NCBI RefSeq assembly: GCF_037094465.1
Contig: NZ_CP146609.1
Location: forward strand, 3,529,501 to 3,593,500
DNA from: Pseudodesulfovibrio sp. 5S69
GTDB lineage: Bacteria; Desulfobacterota; Desulfovibrionia; Desulfovibrionales; Desulfovibrionaceae
Reading direction: 5' to 3'
Length of the DNA stretch: 64,000 nucleotides
Shown here: positions 1 to 9,065 of the stretch, piece after piece
Numbering within the stretch: position 1 is the stretch's first letter
Layout of the letters: each line of letters begins with the position of its first letter
Position numbers and translations under genes: made by a program
The notes under the pieces: model-generated
What the model saw: the letters and a program-made list of their open reading frames with translations, nothing else
Told to the model about the DNA's origin: nothing
Databases searched by the model: none

Positions 1-177
1 GGGAAAAAACAAGATAAATTAGAGGGATGACAAAAGTAATGAAGGTCCTCATTCATACCCCCTAATTCTCGACAACTATACTGGGAAGGAGGCTGAAGCC
101 TCTCCCAACCAATATGGGGAACGGCACGCCTTCAGGGCTGCTTGTGAAAAGTGACGACAGTCGCCAAGGCGAGGGGA
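1..177. other. Non-coding left edge with imperfect hairpin
   Basis: I see no convincing gene in this stretch, which lies downstream of the minus-strand sugar transferase. It holds one imperfect inverted repeat (arms about 82-94 and 97-107, TGGGAAGGAGGCT against AGCCTCTCCCA) that could act as a weak 3' end for that transcript. No T-run follows on the minus strand, so a terminator role is uncertain. Confidence 0.4.
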
Positions 178-1602
178 TCAGCTGTCCCGTTCCTTGCGGA
201 GCACACACGTCAATTTCGGTTCCAACTTGTTCAAGGTCAACAGTACCTTCACGGTGGTCAAAATGATTTTTATATCCAAAAAAATACTGAAATATTTCGC
301 ATAGTACAGCGTATACATGACTTTTTCAAAAACAGTGTCCACCCCGGTATCTCTTCCGAGATGCAGCTGCGCCCAGCCGGAAATTCCCGGCAGCAAAGGA
401 TAGCAAAGAGCGTAATGAGGAATATTGTTCGCATGACGTTGCGAAACAATGGGCCGAGCCGGACGCGGGCCAATGAAACTCATCTGCCCCAGAAGGATAT
501 TGAAAAGTTGCGGCAATTCATCGAGGCCAGTCTTGCGCAATATCCTGCCGAGCGGAGTGATGAGGTCCTCAGCGACATTGGGCCACTGCAAGGAATCGTC
601 ATCGTGCAACCGCATTGTCCGAAGCTTGATCATTTTGAACGGCCTGCGGTCCTTGCCGATCCGCTCCTGGACAAAAAAAGCAGCCCCCTTCGACTCCCAG
701 CGCACGGCAATCGCCAGGATCGCGATCACCGGCAGGGTCGGGACAAGCAGGAGAAGGGCAAAAAAAGTATCAAAAACCCGTTTGCAAACAAAGCGCCACT
801 TGGCGGGCGGGATAAAGGCACTCTGGGTCACCCAATGCCCATCCCGCCTGAAGAGAGGAATTTTTTCCAAAACACCTTCATAAAAGGAGCCGATGTCCGT
901 CGTCGACAAGCCGTTTGAATAGCACTCCCGAATAAAACGGTTGAATTTTTCCTCGTCAGGAAGCACCTGCCCCATAATCAAGATAGGGACAAAGGAATTT
1001 GTTTCGCAAAAAGAGATGAAATCAGCCAACTCTTCATCGGTCAATTCCATAACCCCCCGGGTCATCGAAGAAGTTGTCTCCATAAAGGCGGTCGCCATGG
1101 ACCAATAGCCCGGCAACTTCTCGCAAAACTCGGCCAGACCAGACTCCCAATATGGTTCAAGGGCGACGAATACAGCCAGCATCTGTTTCTTTTGACGAAA
1201 TAAACGCCATTCAATGATCCTGACGGCAGACAGACAGACAAAAAGCACACCGCCGATGATAAACGGCAAAGTAAAACCAGGCCGCCACGTCTTGAAAAGA
1301 AAATAGACGGCACTCATGACCAGGCTGGAAACCAAAGCACTGTTGAACAGGGCAAAGAGATCCCTGGACAGTGAGGATTGGGGACGATTGAGCCTGACGT
1401 AGAAGGCCGAGAAAAACCACAGAAAGAACAGGAGGATCAAAACAAATATTGAGACTTGCTTCCAGTACAGGGTGTTATGCAGAGCGAATTTCCCGACAGG
1501 CCCCAATTGCATTATGACAAGACACACCACTGCCACTAGAATGATGACATCCAGAAAACACCAATGGGTTCTCCGAAAAAAACCTATACTGCTACGTTCC
1601 AT
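178..1602 (-). CDS. Polyprenyl-phosphate sugar-phosphate transferase (exopolysaccharide initiation)
   Basis: This 474-residue membrane protein probably transfers a sugar-1-phosphate to undecaprenyl phosphate, the first step of repeat-unit assembly at the inner membrane. The N-terminal half has about four hydrophobic segments and a soluble middle part. The C-terminal 200 residues carry the bacterial sugar transferase core: a re-entrant hydrophobic helix after KRVFDTFFALLLLV, then KLRTM, then [21 protein letters not shown]. The layout fits the WcaJ/PssY-type polyprenyl glycosylphosphotransferases. It is the last gene on the minus strand here, separated from the aminotransferase upstream by a strong hairpin, so it may have its own promoter. 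A second initiating transferase lies at 12661-14075 but is frameshifted. The sugar specificity cannot be read from sequence. Confidence 0.9.
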   Translation of the reverse strand: MERSSIGFFRRTHWCFLDVIILVAVVCLVIMQLGPVGKFALHNTLYWKQVSIFVLILLFFLWFFSAFYVRLNRPQSSLSRDLFALFNSALVSSLVMSAVYFLFKTWRPGFTLPFIIGGVLFVCLSAVRIIEWRLFRQKKQMLAVFVALEPYWESGLAEFCEKLPGYWSMATAFMETTSSMTRGVMELTDEELADFISFCETNSFVPILIMGQVLPDEEKFNRFIRECYSNGLSTTDIGSFYEGVLEKIPLFRRDGHWVTQSAFIPPAKWRFVCKRVFDTFFALLLLVPTLPVIAILAIAVRWESKGAAFFVQERIGKDRRPFKMIKLRTMRLHDDDSLQWPNVAEDLITPLGRILRKTGLDELPQLFNILLGQMSFIGPRPARPIVSQRHANNIPHYALCYPLLPGISGWAQLHLGRDTGVDTVFEKVMYTLYYAKYFSIFLDIKIILTTVKVLLTLNKLEPKLTCVLRKERDS

Positions 1603-1686
1603 CCTGTACTCACGTTTTGCTCAAGCAATCCTGATTCAACAAACCCGATCGAACTTTGGAGAACCCAATACCCGTTCAACCGATTG

Positions 1687-1719
1687 AAACCGTCCACGGC
1701 CTCAGACCGTGGACGGTTT
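1687..1719. terminator. Perfect 13-bp hairpin, probable terminator
   Basis: Arms 1687-1699 and 1707-1719 pair perfectly (AAACCGTCCACGG with CCGTGGACGGTTT) around a 7-nt loop. On the plus strand the stem is followed directly by T residues; on the minus strand only TTTCAATC follows. It lies between two minus-strand genes and so probably ends or attenuates the upstream aminotransferase transcript. Confidence 0.75.
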
Positions 1720-1752
1720 TTCATCATTTCAATTTCCGAAAACGTCTAGGCA

Positions 1753-2871
1753 CTAAAACGCTTTCAAGACCTCCACAACCCGCTCCCTATCTTCCTCGGG
1801 AAGAGAGGGGTGATTCGGCAAGCCAAGGACCTGGCCGACTGTCTTCTCAGCATTCGGCAGGAAAACATCGGAGTAGTCAAGACCAAGTGTCTTCAGGACG
1901 GGCTGCTTGTACAGCGGATTTACATAACGATGCCTGTAACCGATGCCGCTGGCATCCAGATGCGCCTTGAGTTCCTCAACAGTTCGACCGGAATCCGGCT
2001 TGACCATAATAGGGCACCAAAAATAGGTGTGAACCATGTCACCTTCTGCAACAGGGACATTGGCCCAAGGGAGCTTCCTGGCTTCGTCAAGAATGTATTC
2101 TGAATTGGCAATGCGTCGCGCGTTGAGATCGTCCAACTTGGTCAGCTGAACCAGCCCCATGGCGGCACCAATCTCATTGAGACGGTTGTTGTAGGCCAGT
2201 CGCACATGGGTGTCGCGATCGCTCATGCCATGGCTTCTCAACATCTTGCAGATTTTGGCTATTTCCTCATCATTGGTGGTGATGATTCCGCCTTCGCCGG
2301 TCGTTATGTGCTTGGTGGCAAACAAGGAAAAGGCACCCGCGTGGCCGATGGAGCCGACAACCCTGCCGTTATACATGGTGCCGTGGGCCTGAGCGCAGTC
2401 TTCTATGACGATCAGGCCTTTTTCGCTGGCTAACTCCATGATCGGGTCCATCCTGGCGGCAGCTCCGGCAAAGTGCACGGGGATGATAGCCTTGGTCTTA
2501 TCGGTAACGACCTTGCGGCAGCTCTCTGCGGAAAGGCACAGGTTGTCTTCGTCGATATCGGCAAAAACGGGGATGGCGCCAAGGTACAGAACGGCGGAAA
2601 CGGTTGCGAAGAAGGTCAGTGGGGGAACGATGACTTCATCGCCCTTGCCAATGCCGAATGCCTCCAATGCTATGTGGAGGGCAGCGGTTCCCGTGGAGAC
2701 GCCGACGCCATAGGAGGTGCCGACATACTTGGAAAACGCTTCTTCAAATGCTTCGACACGGGGGCCGGACGCATAGCGGCCGGACTTGATGGCCTCTACG
2801 ACAGCCTGAATCTCTTCCTCACCGACTTGCGGCGTGGCAACCTTAATGAATTTACTAGACACAGAGTTCAC
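1753..2871 (-). CDS. DegT/DnrJ/EryC1/StrS-family sugar aminotransferase
   Basis: This 372-residue protein is a PLP-dependent aminotransferase of the family that aminates keto-sugar nucleotides. The fold-type I features are clear: PPLTFFATVSAVLYLGAIPVFADID for cofactor contacts, DCAQAHG with the aspartate that binds the pyridine nitrogen, and the Schiff-base lysine in SLFATKHITTGEGG. Length is normal for the family. The start is a GTG at 2869-2871 with a poor ribosome site, so the exact N-terminus is uncertain. It lies 18 bp after the epimerase gene on the same strand, and the pair probably supplies a modified nucleotide sugar to the polysaccharide locus. The substrate is not predictable from sequence alone. 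Confidence 0.9.
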   Translation of the reverse strand: MNSVSSKFIKVATPQVGEEEIQAVVEAIKSGRYASGPRVEAFEEAFSKYVGTSYGVGVSTGTAALHIALEAFGIGKGDEVIVPPLTFFATVSAVLYLGAIPVFADIDEDNLCLSAESCRKVVTDKTKAIIPVHFAGAAARMDPIMELASEKGLIVIEDCAQAHGTMYNGRVVGSIGHAGAFSLFATKHITTGEGGIITTNDEEIAKICKMLRSHGMSDRDTHVRLAYNNRLNEIGAAMGLVQLTKLDDLNARRIANSEYILDEARKLPWANVPVAEGDMVHTYFWCPIMVKPDSGRTVEELKAHLDASGIGYRHRYVNPLYKQPVLKTLGLDYSDVFLPNAEKTVGQVLGLPNHPSLPEEDRERVVEVLKAF

Positions 2872-2889
2872 TCACTTTGCCCATTATGA

Positions 2890-3885
2890 CTACACATAGG
2901 CATATTGATTGTTGCGATACTTGAAGGATTCCCAATCCCAATCGTTCTCTTCCAGTTTTTCAAGCATCTGCTTGATGCCGTCCTCAACGGTATACTGGGC
3001 CTTCCAGCCGAGGATATTCTTGATGCGCTGGCAGTTGATCTTGTAGTCGCGCTTGTCGGTGGGTTCGCCTTCGAGGAATTCGACGTCGGTCTCGGGCATG
3101 TACTGTTTCACAATCATGGCGATATCGCGAACGGTACGATTGTTCGCTTCTTCGCCCAAGTGGTAAACCTTGCGGTCACGCAGAAAGCGGGGAGCCTCCA
3201 GGGTGTGGACGACAGCCTTGGCAACATCGTGAACGTGGATCAGGGAACGATACTGCATGCCATCACCGAAAATGGATATCTTGCCCTCTTTCCAAGCACG
3301 GTAGGCGAACAGATTGGTCACCAGATCGAGCCGGGGGCGCGGTGACCAACCGAAAACTGTGGTCAGACGCAGGATGGTCGGATGAAAATGAGGGAACTTG
3401 GCGGCATATTCATTGATGATATTCTCGGCCTGCAGCTTGGCGTCGGCATACAGAGACAGGGGGCTGGTTGGAGTCATCTCGGTGACTTCGTTGTACAGCC
3501 CCTTGACGTTTCCGTAAACAGAGCAGGAAGACAGAAAGATAAAATCCTTGACTATGCCGATATTGGGGTCGGTCATGCAGTCAAGCAGCGTCCTGGTGGA
3601 TTCGATGTTGATGGTAAAATGAGCCTTATAGTTATTCTTGCACGCGGGCTCGCCAACGATACCAGCAAGGTGAACAACCGAATCGACTCCTTCCAGGGCA
3701 TAAATCAGATCTTTTGAGCTGCGCACGTCGCCTTCGATCAGTTTGATCTTGTCCATATGCTCTTCAAGACCTTCGCCGCCCCAGTTCAGGGTGTCAAAGA
3801 CAACCGGCTCGTGACCGGCCTTGAGAAGCTCCTCCACGGTAAGGCAGCCGATATAACCAGCGCCGCCTGTAACTAAAACTCGCAC
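2890..3885 (-). CDS. NAD-dependent epimerase/dehydratase (extended SDR)
   Basis: This 331-residue extended short-chain dehydrogenase/reductase begins with the Rossmann signature VTGGAGYIG and continues with VVHLAGIVGEP and a catalytic-type SSCSVYG followed by LYADAKLQAE, giving the S-Y-K set. These enzymes epimerise or dehydrate nucleotide sugars in the cytoplasm. The start is GTG at 3883-3885, preceded by AAGGAG at good spacing. It opens a probable two-gene unit with the aminotransferase and is divergent from the C5-epimerase-like gene across about 500 bp. The substrate is unknown; UDP-hexoses or dTDP-hexoses are the usual choices for this family. Confidence 0.9.
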   Translation of the reverse strand: MRVLVTGGAGYIGCLTVEELLKAGHEPVVFDTLNWGGEGLEEHMDKIKLIEGDVRSSKDLIYALEGVDSVVHLAGIVGEPACKNNYKAHFTINIESTRTLLDCMTDPNIGIVKDFIFLSSCSVYGNVKGLYNEVTEMTPTSPLSLYADAKLQAENIINEYAAKFPHFHPTILRLTTVFGWSPRPRLDLVTNLFAYRAWKEGKISIFGDGMQYRSLIHVHDVAKAVVHTLEAPRFLRDRKVYHLGEEANNRTVRDIAMIVKQYMPETDVEFLEGEPTDKRDYKINCQRIKNILGWKAQYTVEDGIKQMLEKLEENDWDWESFKYRNNQYAYV

Positions 3886-4381
3886 AGTATATGTCTCCTT
3901 CTATTGAAAACTCTAGAGTCATAAAAAATAAACAAAACCAAAGCTAACCCAAACGGGATCAGCCTTCCCACGAGGAGATGTTTATATGCTATATCCACAA
4001 GAATGAAAAGCATACAAAAGGCAAAGGACCTTTTATAGTTTCTAAGACTTAAGATGCCCTACACCAAACACTTATAACCCAGGCTATCGGATTCCACCAA
4101 CCACTAAACAAGCGCCCTCGCCTATAGCCCCGAGCAGGCAGAGGCTTGTGCAAATGCTATCCGGCCACAATGCGCAAAACCCCGTAAGGGAGGAAATATT
4201 ATTCGCCGTCGAAAAAAACAAATATGGTCACGAAAAATAGCCCTTCTTTCAGTTGAAAATCCCTGGCAAAACCGATTGGCGGTATGGTAGAGAACAGCTC
4301 TCCGAGTGATCACCTGCATGACGATTGAACTAATGGGATTCCAGAAGGAATCTTCCTAATAACAACTCACGAACTTCATCC
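3886..4381. other. AT-rich divergent intergenic region
   Basis: This 496-bp gap separates divergently read genes and must hold promoters for both. It is AT-rich near the epimerase gene (CATAAAAAATAAACAAAAC) and GC-richer in its centre. I looked for GG-N10-GC sigma-54 sites and found none. A 65-codon minus-strand reading frame at 4122-4319 has no recognisable content and I do not call it. Confidence 0.5.
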
Positions 4382-5344
4382 ATGAGAAAACTCAAACACC
4401 TCTGGCAAATCGCCCTTCGATACCTCCGCCCAGGCTCCAGTCTGAGCTTCTGGTATCTACCCGTTTCCCACGACCCGCAATTCGAGGCGCGCGGTCCGGG
4501 GCGCTACCCCGTCAATTTTCGACGCAAGGCGGAATACAAGGGCCTTGATGACAACGGGATTCCGATAATGGATTATGGCGCGAACATCGGGCGCCAGTAC
4601 AACGCATGCGCCATATCCCAATACGCCTTGGGTCTTCACGCTCTGTATCTCGACAGTCCGACCCCTCAAGCAAAAACACTGTTTCTGCAACAAGCAGATT
4701 GGCTCAAGGAAAACCAAATCGAATCCCCTGCCGGGATACAGGGAACATGGCCACTCCCCTTTGACATGGTCGGATACAGGATAAAGGGGCCGTGGATCAG
4801 TTCGCTCATTCAGAGCCAGGCAATATCCACCTTGCTCAGAGCAGAGGCGATCTCCGGGGATTCGAGCTACCGGGGAGCTGCGGACCTCGCCTTTGAATCG
4901 ATCAGAACCCCGACGAGTCAAGGCGGCGTCACACGTTTCATCGGCGATCATGTCATTTTCGAGGAGGCCCCCTCCTCGCCGCCCTCGACAGTGCTCGATG
5001 GCTTCCTCTACAGCTTCTGGGGTGTCTACGAATATGCCTTGGCAACGGGTTCCGCAGAAGCCGAGAAGATGATCAATGGGGCGCTGGACTGGCTAAAAGA
5101 AAACATCGAGGACTACGATATCGGCTTCTGGTCCAGGGCGGATGTCTACAGGAAATCTCCCCCATGTCCTGCCAGCAGACACTATCATCAGGTGCACAGC
5201 TTTCTGCTCTCGGCAATAGGTTCGGTCTTTATTGACAATCAGCTACAGGGCTACGCCGCTAAATGGGTGAGACAGGATGCCAATCTAATTTATAGGAATT
5301 TAGCTAAAATATATAAAATAGCATATAAAATTATATTTTACTAA
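4382..5344 (+). CDS. D-glucuronyl C5-epimerase-like protein
   Basis: This 320-residue protein resembles the C-terminal catalytic domain of heparan/heparosan glucuronyl C5-epimerases: an alpha/alpha barrel with PVNFRRKAEYKG, DYGANIGRQYNACAISQYALGLHAL, QADWLKENQ, WPLPFDMVGY and, later, LDGFLYSFWGVYEYALATG. Such enzymes convert glucuronate to iduronate within a polymer, so the neighbouring locus may make a uronate-containing polysaccharide; that is an inference from context. There is no clear signal peptide, only a basic N-terminus, so its cellular location is unclear. The last 25 codons are strikingly AT-rich and Lys/Ile/Tyr-rich, unlike the rest, which may mark an insertion or truncation point. 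The ribosome site before ATG 4382 is weak. Confidence 0.75.
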   Translation: MRKLKHLWQIALRYLRPGSSLSFWYLPVSHDPQFEARGPGRYPVNFRRKAEYKGLDDNGIPIMDYGANIGRQYNACAISQYALGLHALYLDSPTPQAKTLFLQQADWLKENQIESPAGIQGTWPLPFDMVGYRIKGPWISSLIQSQAISTLLRAEAISGDSSYRGAADLAFESIRTPTSQGGVTRFIGDHVIFEEAPSSPPSTVLDGFLYSFWGVYEYALATGSAEAEKMINGALDWLKENIEDYDIGFWSRADVYRKSPPCPASRHYHQVHSFLLSAIGSVFIDNQLQGYAAKWVRQDANLIYRNLAKIYKIAYKIIFY

Positions 5345-5697
5345 AGACTTGGTGCACAAATTTGCGTGATCAATAACAGTCACATTGAGAGATTTCCGGC
5401 TCAGCTGAGGTGGCCATACCCTGCCGCCGTTCATCTCGAGAATCCGGCACGTTCTTGCATTTGGGGACAAGGACCTACATGAACGAGGAATGATAGAAGG
5501 AGAAGAATGGGGCTTCAGCAAGAAAAAGATGTTCTGTCTGATTGAGCAGACGTACCTGCAGGTCACCACTTTTTGCAGATTCAGCTTCATGTGGAATGAA
5601 ATCTACGTTTGCAAAAAGAAATGATCCGTATCTCACAGTACCGCTCATAAAAGGTTGTTCTGCACCTGGAAAGAACTTATCCCCATCAGGAAGGGTT
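5345..5697. other. Gap with possible gene remnant
   Basis: This 353-bp stretch between convergent genes has no full-length gene. On the minus strand a frame from about 5645 down to 5475 reads like ordinary protein (with SGTVRYGSFLFANVDFIPHE and LNQTEHLFLAEAPFFSF) but has no good start and ends abruptly. I cannot place it in a family. It may be the remains of a deleted gene of the polysaccharide locus. Confidence 0.35.
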
Positions 5698-6366
5698 TTA
5701 TTCGGCTTGCGAAACCCGTGGTGCACGAGCGCACACAAACACCTCGTCCCCGCCACGCAGAGCCCTCGGCAAAGTGCACGACCGGACGAAAAATTTCACC
5801 CACTGCCACAACGATCTCGGATGGACGCGAGTATCCGGGTCATCGCCGGATTCCTCGACAACCAGGCCAAGATGGGTCACACCGCTTTGTAGCATCCTGA
5901 GGGGATAAAACCGAACATGCGTCGGGTCGAGCCAGAACGTTTCCGACAGCATTTGCACACTTCGCGGATTTGGCACAACCAGGATCAAAAGCCCGCCCGG
6001 AGACAACAACCGCACGAACTGCGTCAACAATTCAGCGGCTTTCTCAGGCGGCAAATGCTCAAGGACATTTGAACAGAAAATCCCGTCAAACGCTTCTTCC
6101 TGCTCTGAAATCCAAACAAGCCCGTCGGCCTCAACAACCTGAAGCCCCTTTTCATGAGCCTTGGCCACGGCCTGGCTGTCCATGTCCACGCCTAAGCCTT
6201 CCACCCGCAACTCGCGCAACAATTCCAGAAAAAGCCCTTCCCCTGGACCAAAATCCAAAACTCGCTTGCAGCCCTGAAACTTCGCGGCGTACTTTTCCTG
6301 CTTCTTGCGAATATCGCTACGACTGGAAGAGAATCTCTTCGGGTTGAATATGTCTGTCACTACCAT
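5698..6366 (-). CDS. Class I SAM-dependent methyltransferase
   Basis: This 222-residue protein has the methyltransferase-11/23 pattern: motif I VLDFGPGEGLFLELL, an acidic ribose-binding residue in GLGVDMDSQAVAKA, and motif IV FDGIFCSNVLEHLPPEKA, followed by SPGGLLILVVPNP. Cysteine and histidine content is unremarkable. I chose ATG 6364-6366 because GAGG lies 5 nt upstream; an earlier ATG at 6387 has no such site. It follows the flippase gene on the same strand. In this setting it probably methylates a sugar or a lipid-linked intermediate, but the acceptor cannot be read from the sequence. Confidence 0.8.
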   Translation of the reverse strand: MVVTDIFNPKRFSSSRSDIRKKQEKYAAKFQGCKRVLDFGPGEGLFLELLRELRVEGLGVDMDSQAVAKAHEKGLQVVEADGLVWISEQEEAFDGIFCSNVLEHLPPEKAAELLTQFVRLLSPGGLLILVVPNPRSVQMLSETFWLDPTHVRFYPLRMLQSGVTHLGLVVEESGDDPDTRVHPRSLWQWVKFFVRSCTLPRALRGGDEVFVCARAPRVSQAE

Positions 6367-6447
6367 GATATCCTCTTGAATCTTCATAGAGAGCCCGGAG
6401 CCTGACACTCTCCGGCTTCACGTAATCGGCAAGAAAAGCACATACGA

Positions 6448-7902
6448 CTATCGCGCCGCCCCACCTTTGTCGGCATGCTCAAATCGAACAATAAAGGAAA
6501 CCACAGCTGCATAGACGCATATGCCAGCCCCGATGCTGAGAAACAAATGCTCCCTGAGGACAAAGACGACCACCCCCATCGGAACGGATGCCAGACATGC
6601 CAGGAAGATACCCGTATACGACGGAGATAGTTTGAATTTTCGATTGATGGCCCAAGCCATGTACGCAAAAGCGAATACTTCCGTAAACGTAGTAGCGCAA
6701 GCAGCACCCAAATAGGAAAAATACGGAATGAACAACAGATTAAGAACGAGGTTCAACGGAACGAGCCAAAAATACACTCGCATGAGACATTGCTGTTCAT
6801 TTCCGGCAATCATCATGTTTCCGTGCAGTTCGCCGATAAACATCATGGCTGAAGAGGGAAGCAGTATGAGAAATGTCATTGCCGTGGGCGAAAATCCGTA
6901 CAGGGCTTCCACGGGAAAGACACTCGCCTCTTTGCCAAAACCGGGTCCGGTTATGAGTTCCATAAGCGGGTTGGCAAGAATAATTCCTCCCACCAGCATG
7001 GGAATGGCCGCAAGGGAAAGCGTCATGTAGGCTCGGGCATAGTGCCTTGGCAAATCTTCCTTTGACGCCGCACACGCTTTGGATAGAAGTGGGAAAATGA
7101 TCCCCATGAACACGCTGGGAATGACGGACCCGACCTCTATAATACGATACGCCGCACCATAAATGCCTACGTCGCTCACCGGCTTGAGCCAGGAAAGCAT
7201 CATGATGTCCAGACGAAAATACACGAGAGCCATGAAGCCGGAAACGCCAAGAGGGAGAGCCTGCACCGCCATGGAACGCATGGTTGGCCAGGAAATGGAA
7301 AACGAGAGCCGGGTCAGGGGTCGGGAAAATACCCAATTCAACAGACAGACGAGTGCTTTTCCGAAAACAAGAATCGTGACAATGGCCAGTAAGCCAAACC
7401 CGGCACCCAGAAAATGCCATGACAGGACAAGGACGCTCGCCGAGCCGATGGATTCCGCCAACGCCATGAAATGTGTCTTGAGCCGTATCTGGAAAATTCC
7501 CTGATACACAGCTGCCAATGACATGAAGACAACGGCACACAACCCGACATGCAAGACGTTCTTCAGCGGCTGCGTATATGGCATGAAGGGAATAAAAACA
7601 AAGGCAATCGCGAGCGCTGCCAGGGAATACAGCAACTTGAGCAGGAACAGGTTTCCGGCCACAATCGAAAATGACGGACCGGCGGAGGCCATCTCCCTGA
7701 CACCGGTCTTCGACAGGCCGAAGTCGGCCAAACCGGCCGTAACCCCCAGCCAGGCCACAATGACGGAGTAATCACCAAATCCTGCCTCTCCCAACCCCCG
7801 GGTAAGGGCTCCCGCAAGGGCCAATCCGAAAACCATGACAGATGCCTTGCCAGCAAGGGTGGTCATCGTATTTATGTTTATTTCGTCAAATAATTGGTGC
7901 AT
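6448..7902 (-). CDS. Wzx-type oligosaccharide flippase
   Basis: This protein of about 484 residues is nearly all hydrophobic, with about 12-14 predicted membrane helices, and fits the polysaccharide-transport branch of the MOP superfamily. Early residues AGKASVMVFGLALAGALTRGLGEAGFGDYS are typical of Wzx proteins. It should flip undecaprenyl-linked repeat units to the periplasmic face for the polymerase encoded at 14114-15295. ATG 7902 lies 7 bp past the stop of the GT9 gene, suggesting translational coupling; a TTG at 7923 is an alternative start. It is the middle gene of a minus-strand trio with the glycosyltransferase and methyltransferase. Confidence 0.88.
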   Translation of the reverse strand: MHQLFDEININTMTTLAGKASVMVFGLALAGALTRGLGEAGFGDYSVIVAWLGVTAGLADFGLSKTGVREMASAGPSFSIVAGNLFLLKLLYSLAALAIAFVFIPFMPYTQPLKNVLHVGLCAVVFMSLAAVYQGIFQIRLKTHFMALAESIGSASVLVLSWHFLGAGFGLLAIVTILVFGKALVCLLNWVFSRPLTRLSFSISWPTMRSMAVQALPLGVSGFMALVYFRLDIMMLSWLKPVSDVGIYGAAYRIIEVGSVIPSVFMGIIFPLLSKACAASKEDLPRHYARAYMTLSLAAIPMLVGGIILANPLMELITGPGFGKEASVFPVEALYGFSPTAMTFLILLPSSAMMFIGELHGNMMIAGNEQQCLMRVYFWLVPLNLVLNLLFIPYFSYLGAACATTFTEVFAFAYMAWAINRKFKLSPSYTGIFLACLASVPMGVVVFVLREHLFLSIGAGICVYAAVVSFIVRFEHADKGGAAR

Positions 7903-7909
7903 GGATAAA

Positions 7910-9004
7910 TCAGCGTTGTTCAAAAAGCGAAGCCGCAGACTGGATAAATTGGTCGGGGCTATCGACTATCGTGACGGTGTCCCCCAGTGGCCGCCACATT
8001 TCCGGAGAGCTCATCCCCTTTCGGTAATAGGCAATCGTCCGTACACCAGCGGTGCCGCCAAGATGAGCTGACAGGGATTCAAGTGCGAACACGGCTGAAG
8101 CCTCTCCATACAAAGAAAGCAATTCCTCCAACTGGAAACGACCGGTGAAATCATGCAACCGACGATCGGTTTTTTCCTGAATTGCCGAGATCAAGTTCCC
8201 TTCATCTGCAGTGCCACAGGCGAGTATCTCAACCTCTTTAGGCAGGGCGTTAGCCGTTGCGGCCCAAACATCCGGCGGTAACATTCTTTCCGCAGCGCCG
8301 CTGCCGGGCTGAAAAACGACAAATGGTGAAAATTTCCGATCCGAAACCATGGCTCGGACCTTATTCCGAACAGGCTCAGGGACGTGCAACGTACAATGCA
8401 ACTCTTTGAGATCCGCCTCAATCCCCAACGGGGCTAGTACCTCCAGATAATGCTCGACCTCGTGTTTCCCGGACGCCCAGGGGACGGCCTCATCCAACAG
8501 CCAACCTCCGCCGCCTGTCCCGTGGCCGACGCAATACTTGCTCCCGGAAAAGCCGCAAAGGGTCACAAGATTCCCGCCGAACGCCCGAAGGTTGAGACAC
8601 AAATCATACTTGATTTTCCTGACCTCACGAAGAGTGAAGCAGAAGGATTGCATGAAAAAAAACAACTTCCGCCACAGGGGGATTTTGGAACGATTGAGCA
8701 TCCAATGATCCACGACAAACACGCGGGCAACAATACCGCTTCCGCGGGCAACAGGCAGACTTCCTGAATTGACTACCATGTCGATCCGGGAGGCTGAAAA
8801 CCGTTTTTTGAGGAGCGGAAGAACGGAACTTGTCAGCAGCAGATCTCCGAGATGATCCGGTTTTACGACAAGAATACGACGTACTTCCCGAGGCATTATC
8901 CGCTTTCTGACAATCAAGCGCCGCATCACTCCGTCAACAACGGAGAGCAACAGCACAACTGCCTTGTTGTCATATAAGTAGCCATGGTGCAATTCCCGAA
9001 TCAT
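7910..9004 (-). CDS. Glycosyltransferase family 9 (heptosyltransferase-like)
   Basis: This protein of about 364 residues has the GT9 pattern: RRILVVKPDHLGDLLLTSSVLPLLKK at the start of the N-terminal Rossmann-like domain, and PFVVFQPGSGAAERMLPPDVWAA in the second, nucleotide-sugar-binding domain. Family members are heptosyltransferases or related enzymes that use ADP- or GDP-linked sugars on the cytoplasmic face. The open frame runs further upstream, but residues before ATG 9002-9004 are low-quality and would overlap the divergent gene's promoter and start, so I begin there; a downstream ATG at 8926 is possible. It is divergent from the GT4 gene at 9066. Confidence 0.85.
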   Translation of the reverse strand: MIRELHHGYLYDNKAVVLLLSVVDGVMRRLIVRKRIMPREVRRILVVKPDHLGDLLLTSSVLPLLKKRFSASRIDMVVNSGSLPVARGSGIVARVFVVDHWMLNRSKIPLWRKLFFFMQSFCFTLREVRKIKYDLCLNLRAFGGNLVTLCGFSGSKYCVGHGTGGGGWLLDEAVPWASGKHEVEHYLEVLAPLGIEADLKELHCTLHVPEPVRNKVRAMVSDRKFSPFVVFQPGSGAAERMLPPDVWAATANALPKEVEILACGTADEGNLISAIQEKTDRRLHDFTGRFQLEELLSLYGEASAVFALESLSAHLGGTAGVRTIAYYRKGMSSPEMWRPLGDTVTIVDSPDQFIQSAASLFEQR

Positions 9005-9065
9005 AACGAATATTCTGTACTTCACGTTAGCTCTATTGTAAAGAATATTAGCTGGAGGACAGCGA

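Noticed and set aside
4122..4319. Possible 65-residue gene in the divergent intergenic region
   Set aside because: No ribosome site, no recognisable content and no partner; probably chance.
3886..4381. Sigma-54 promoter near TGGCAAAACCGATTGGC (about 4263)
   Set aside because: The spacing between GG and GC is 12, not 10, so it does not fit the sigma-54 pattern.
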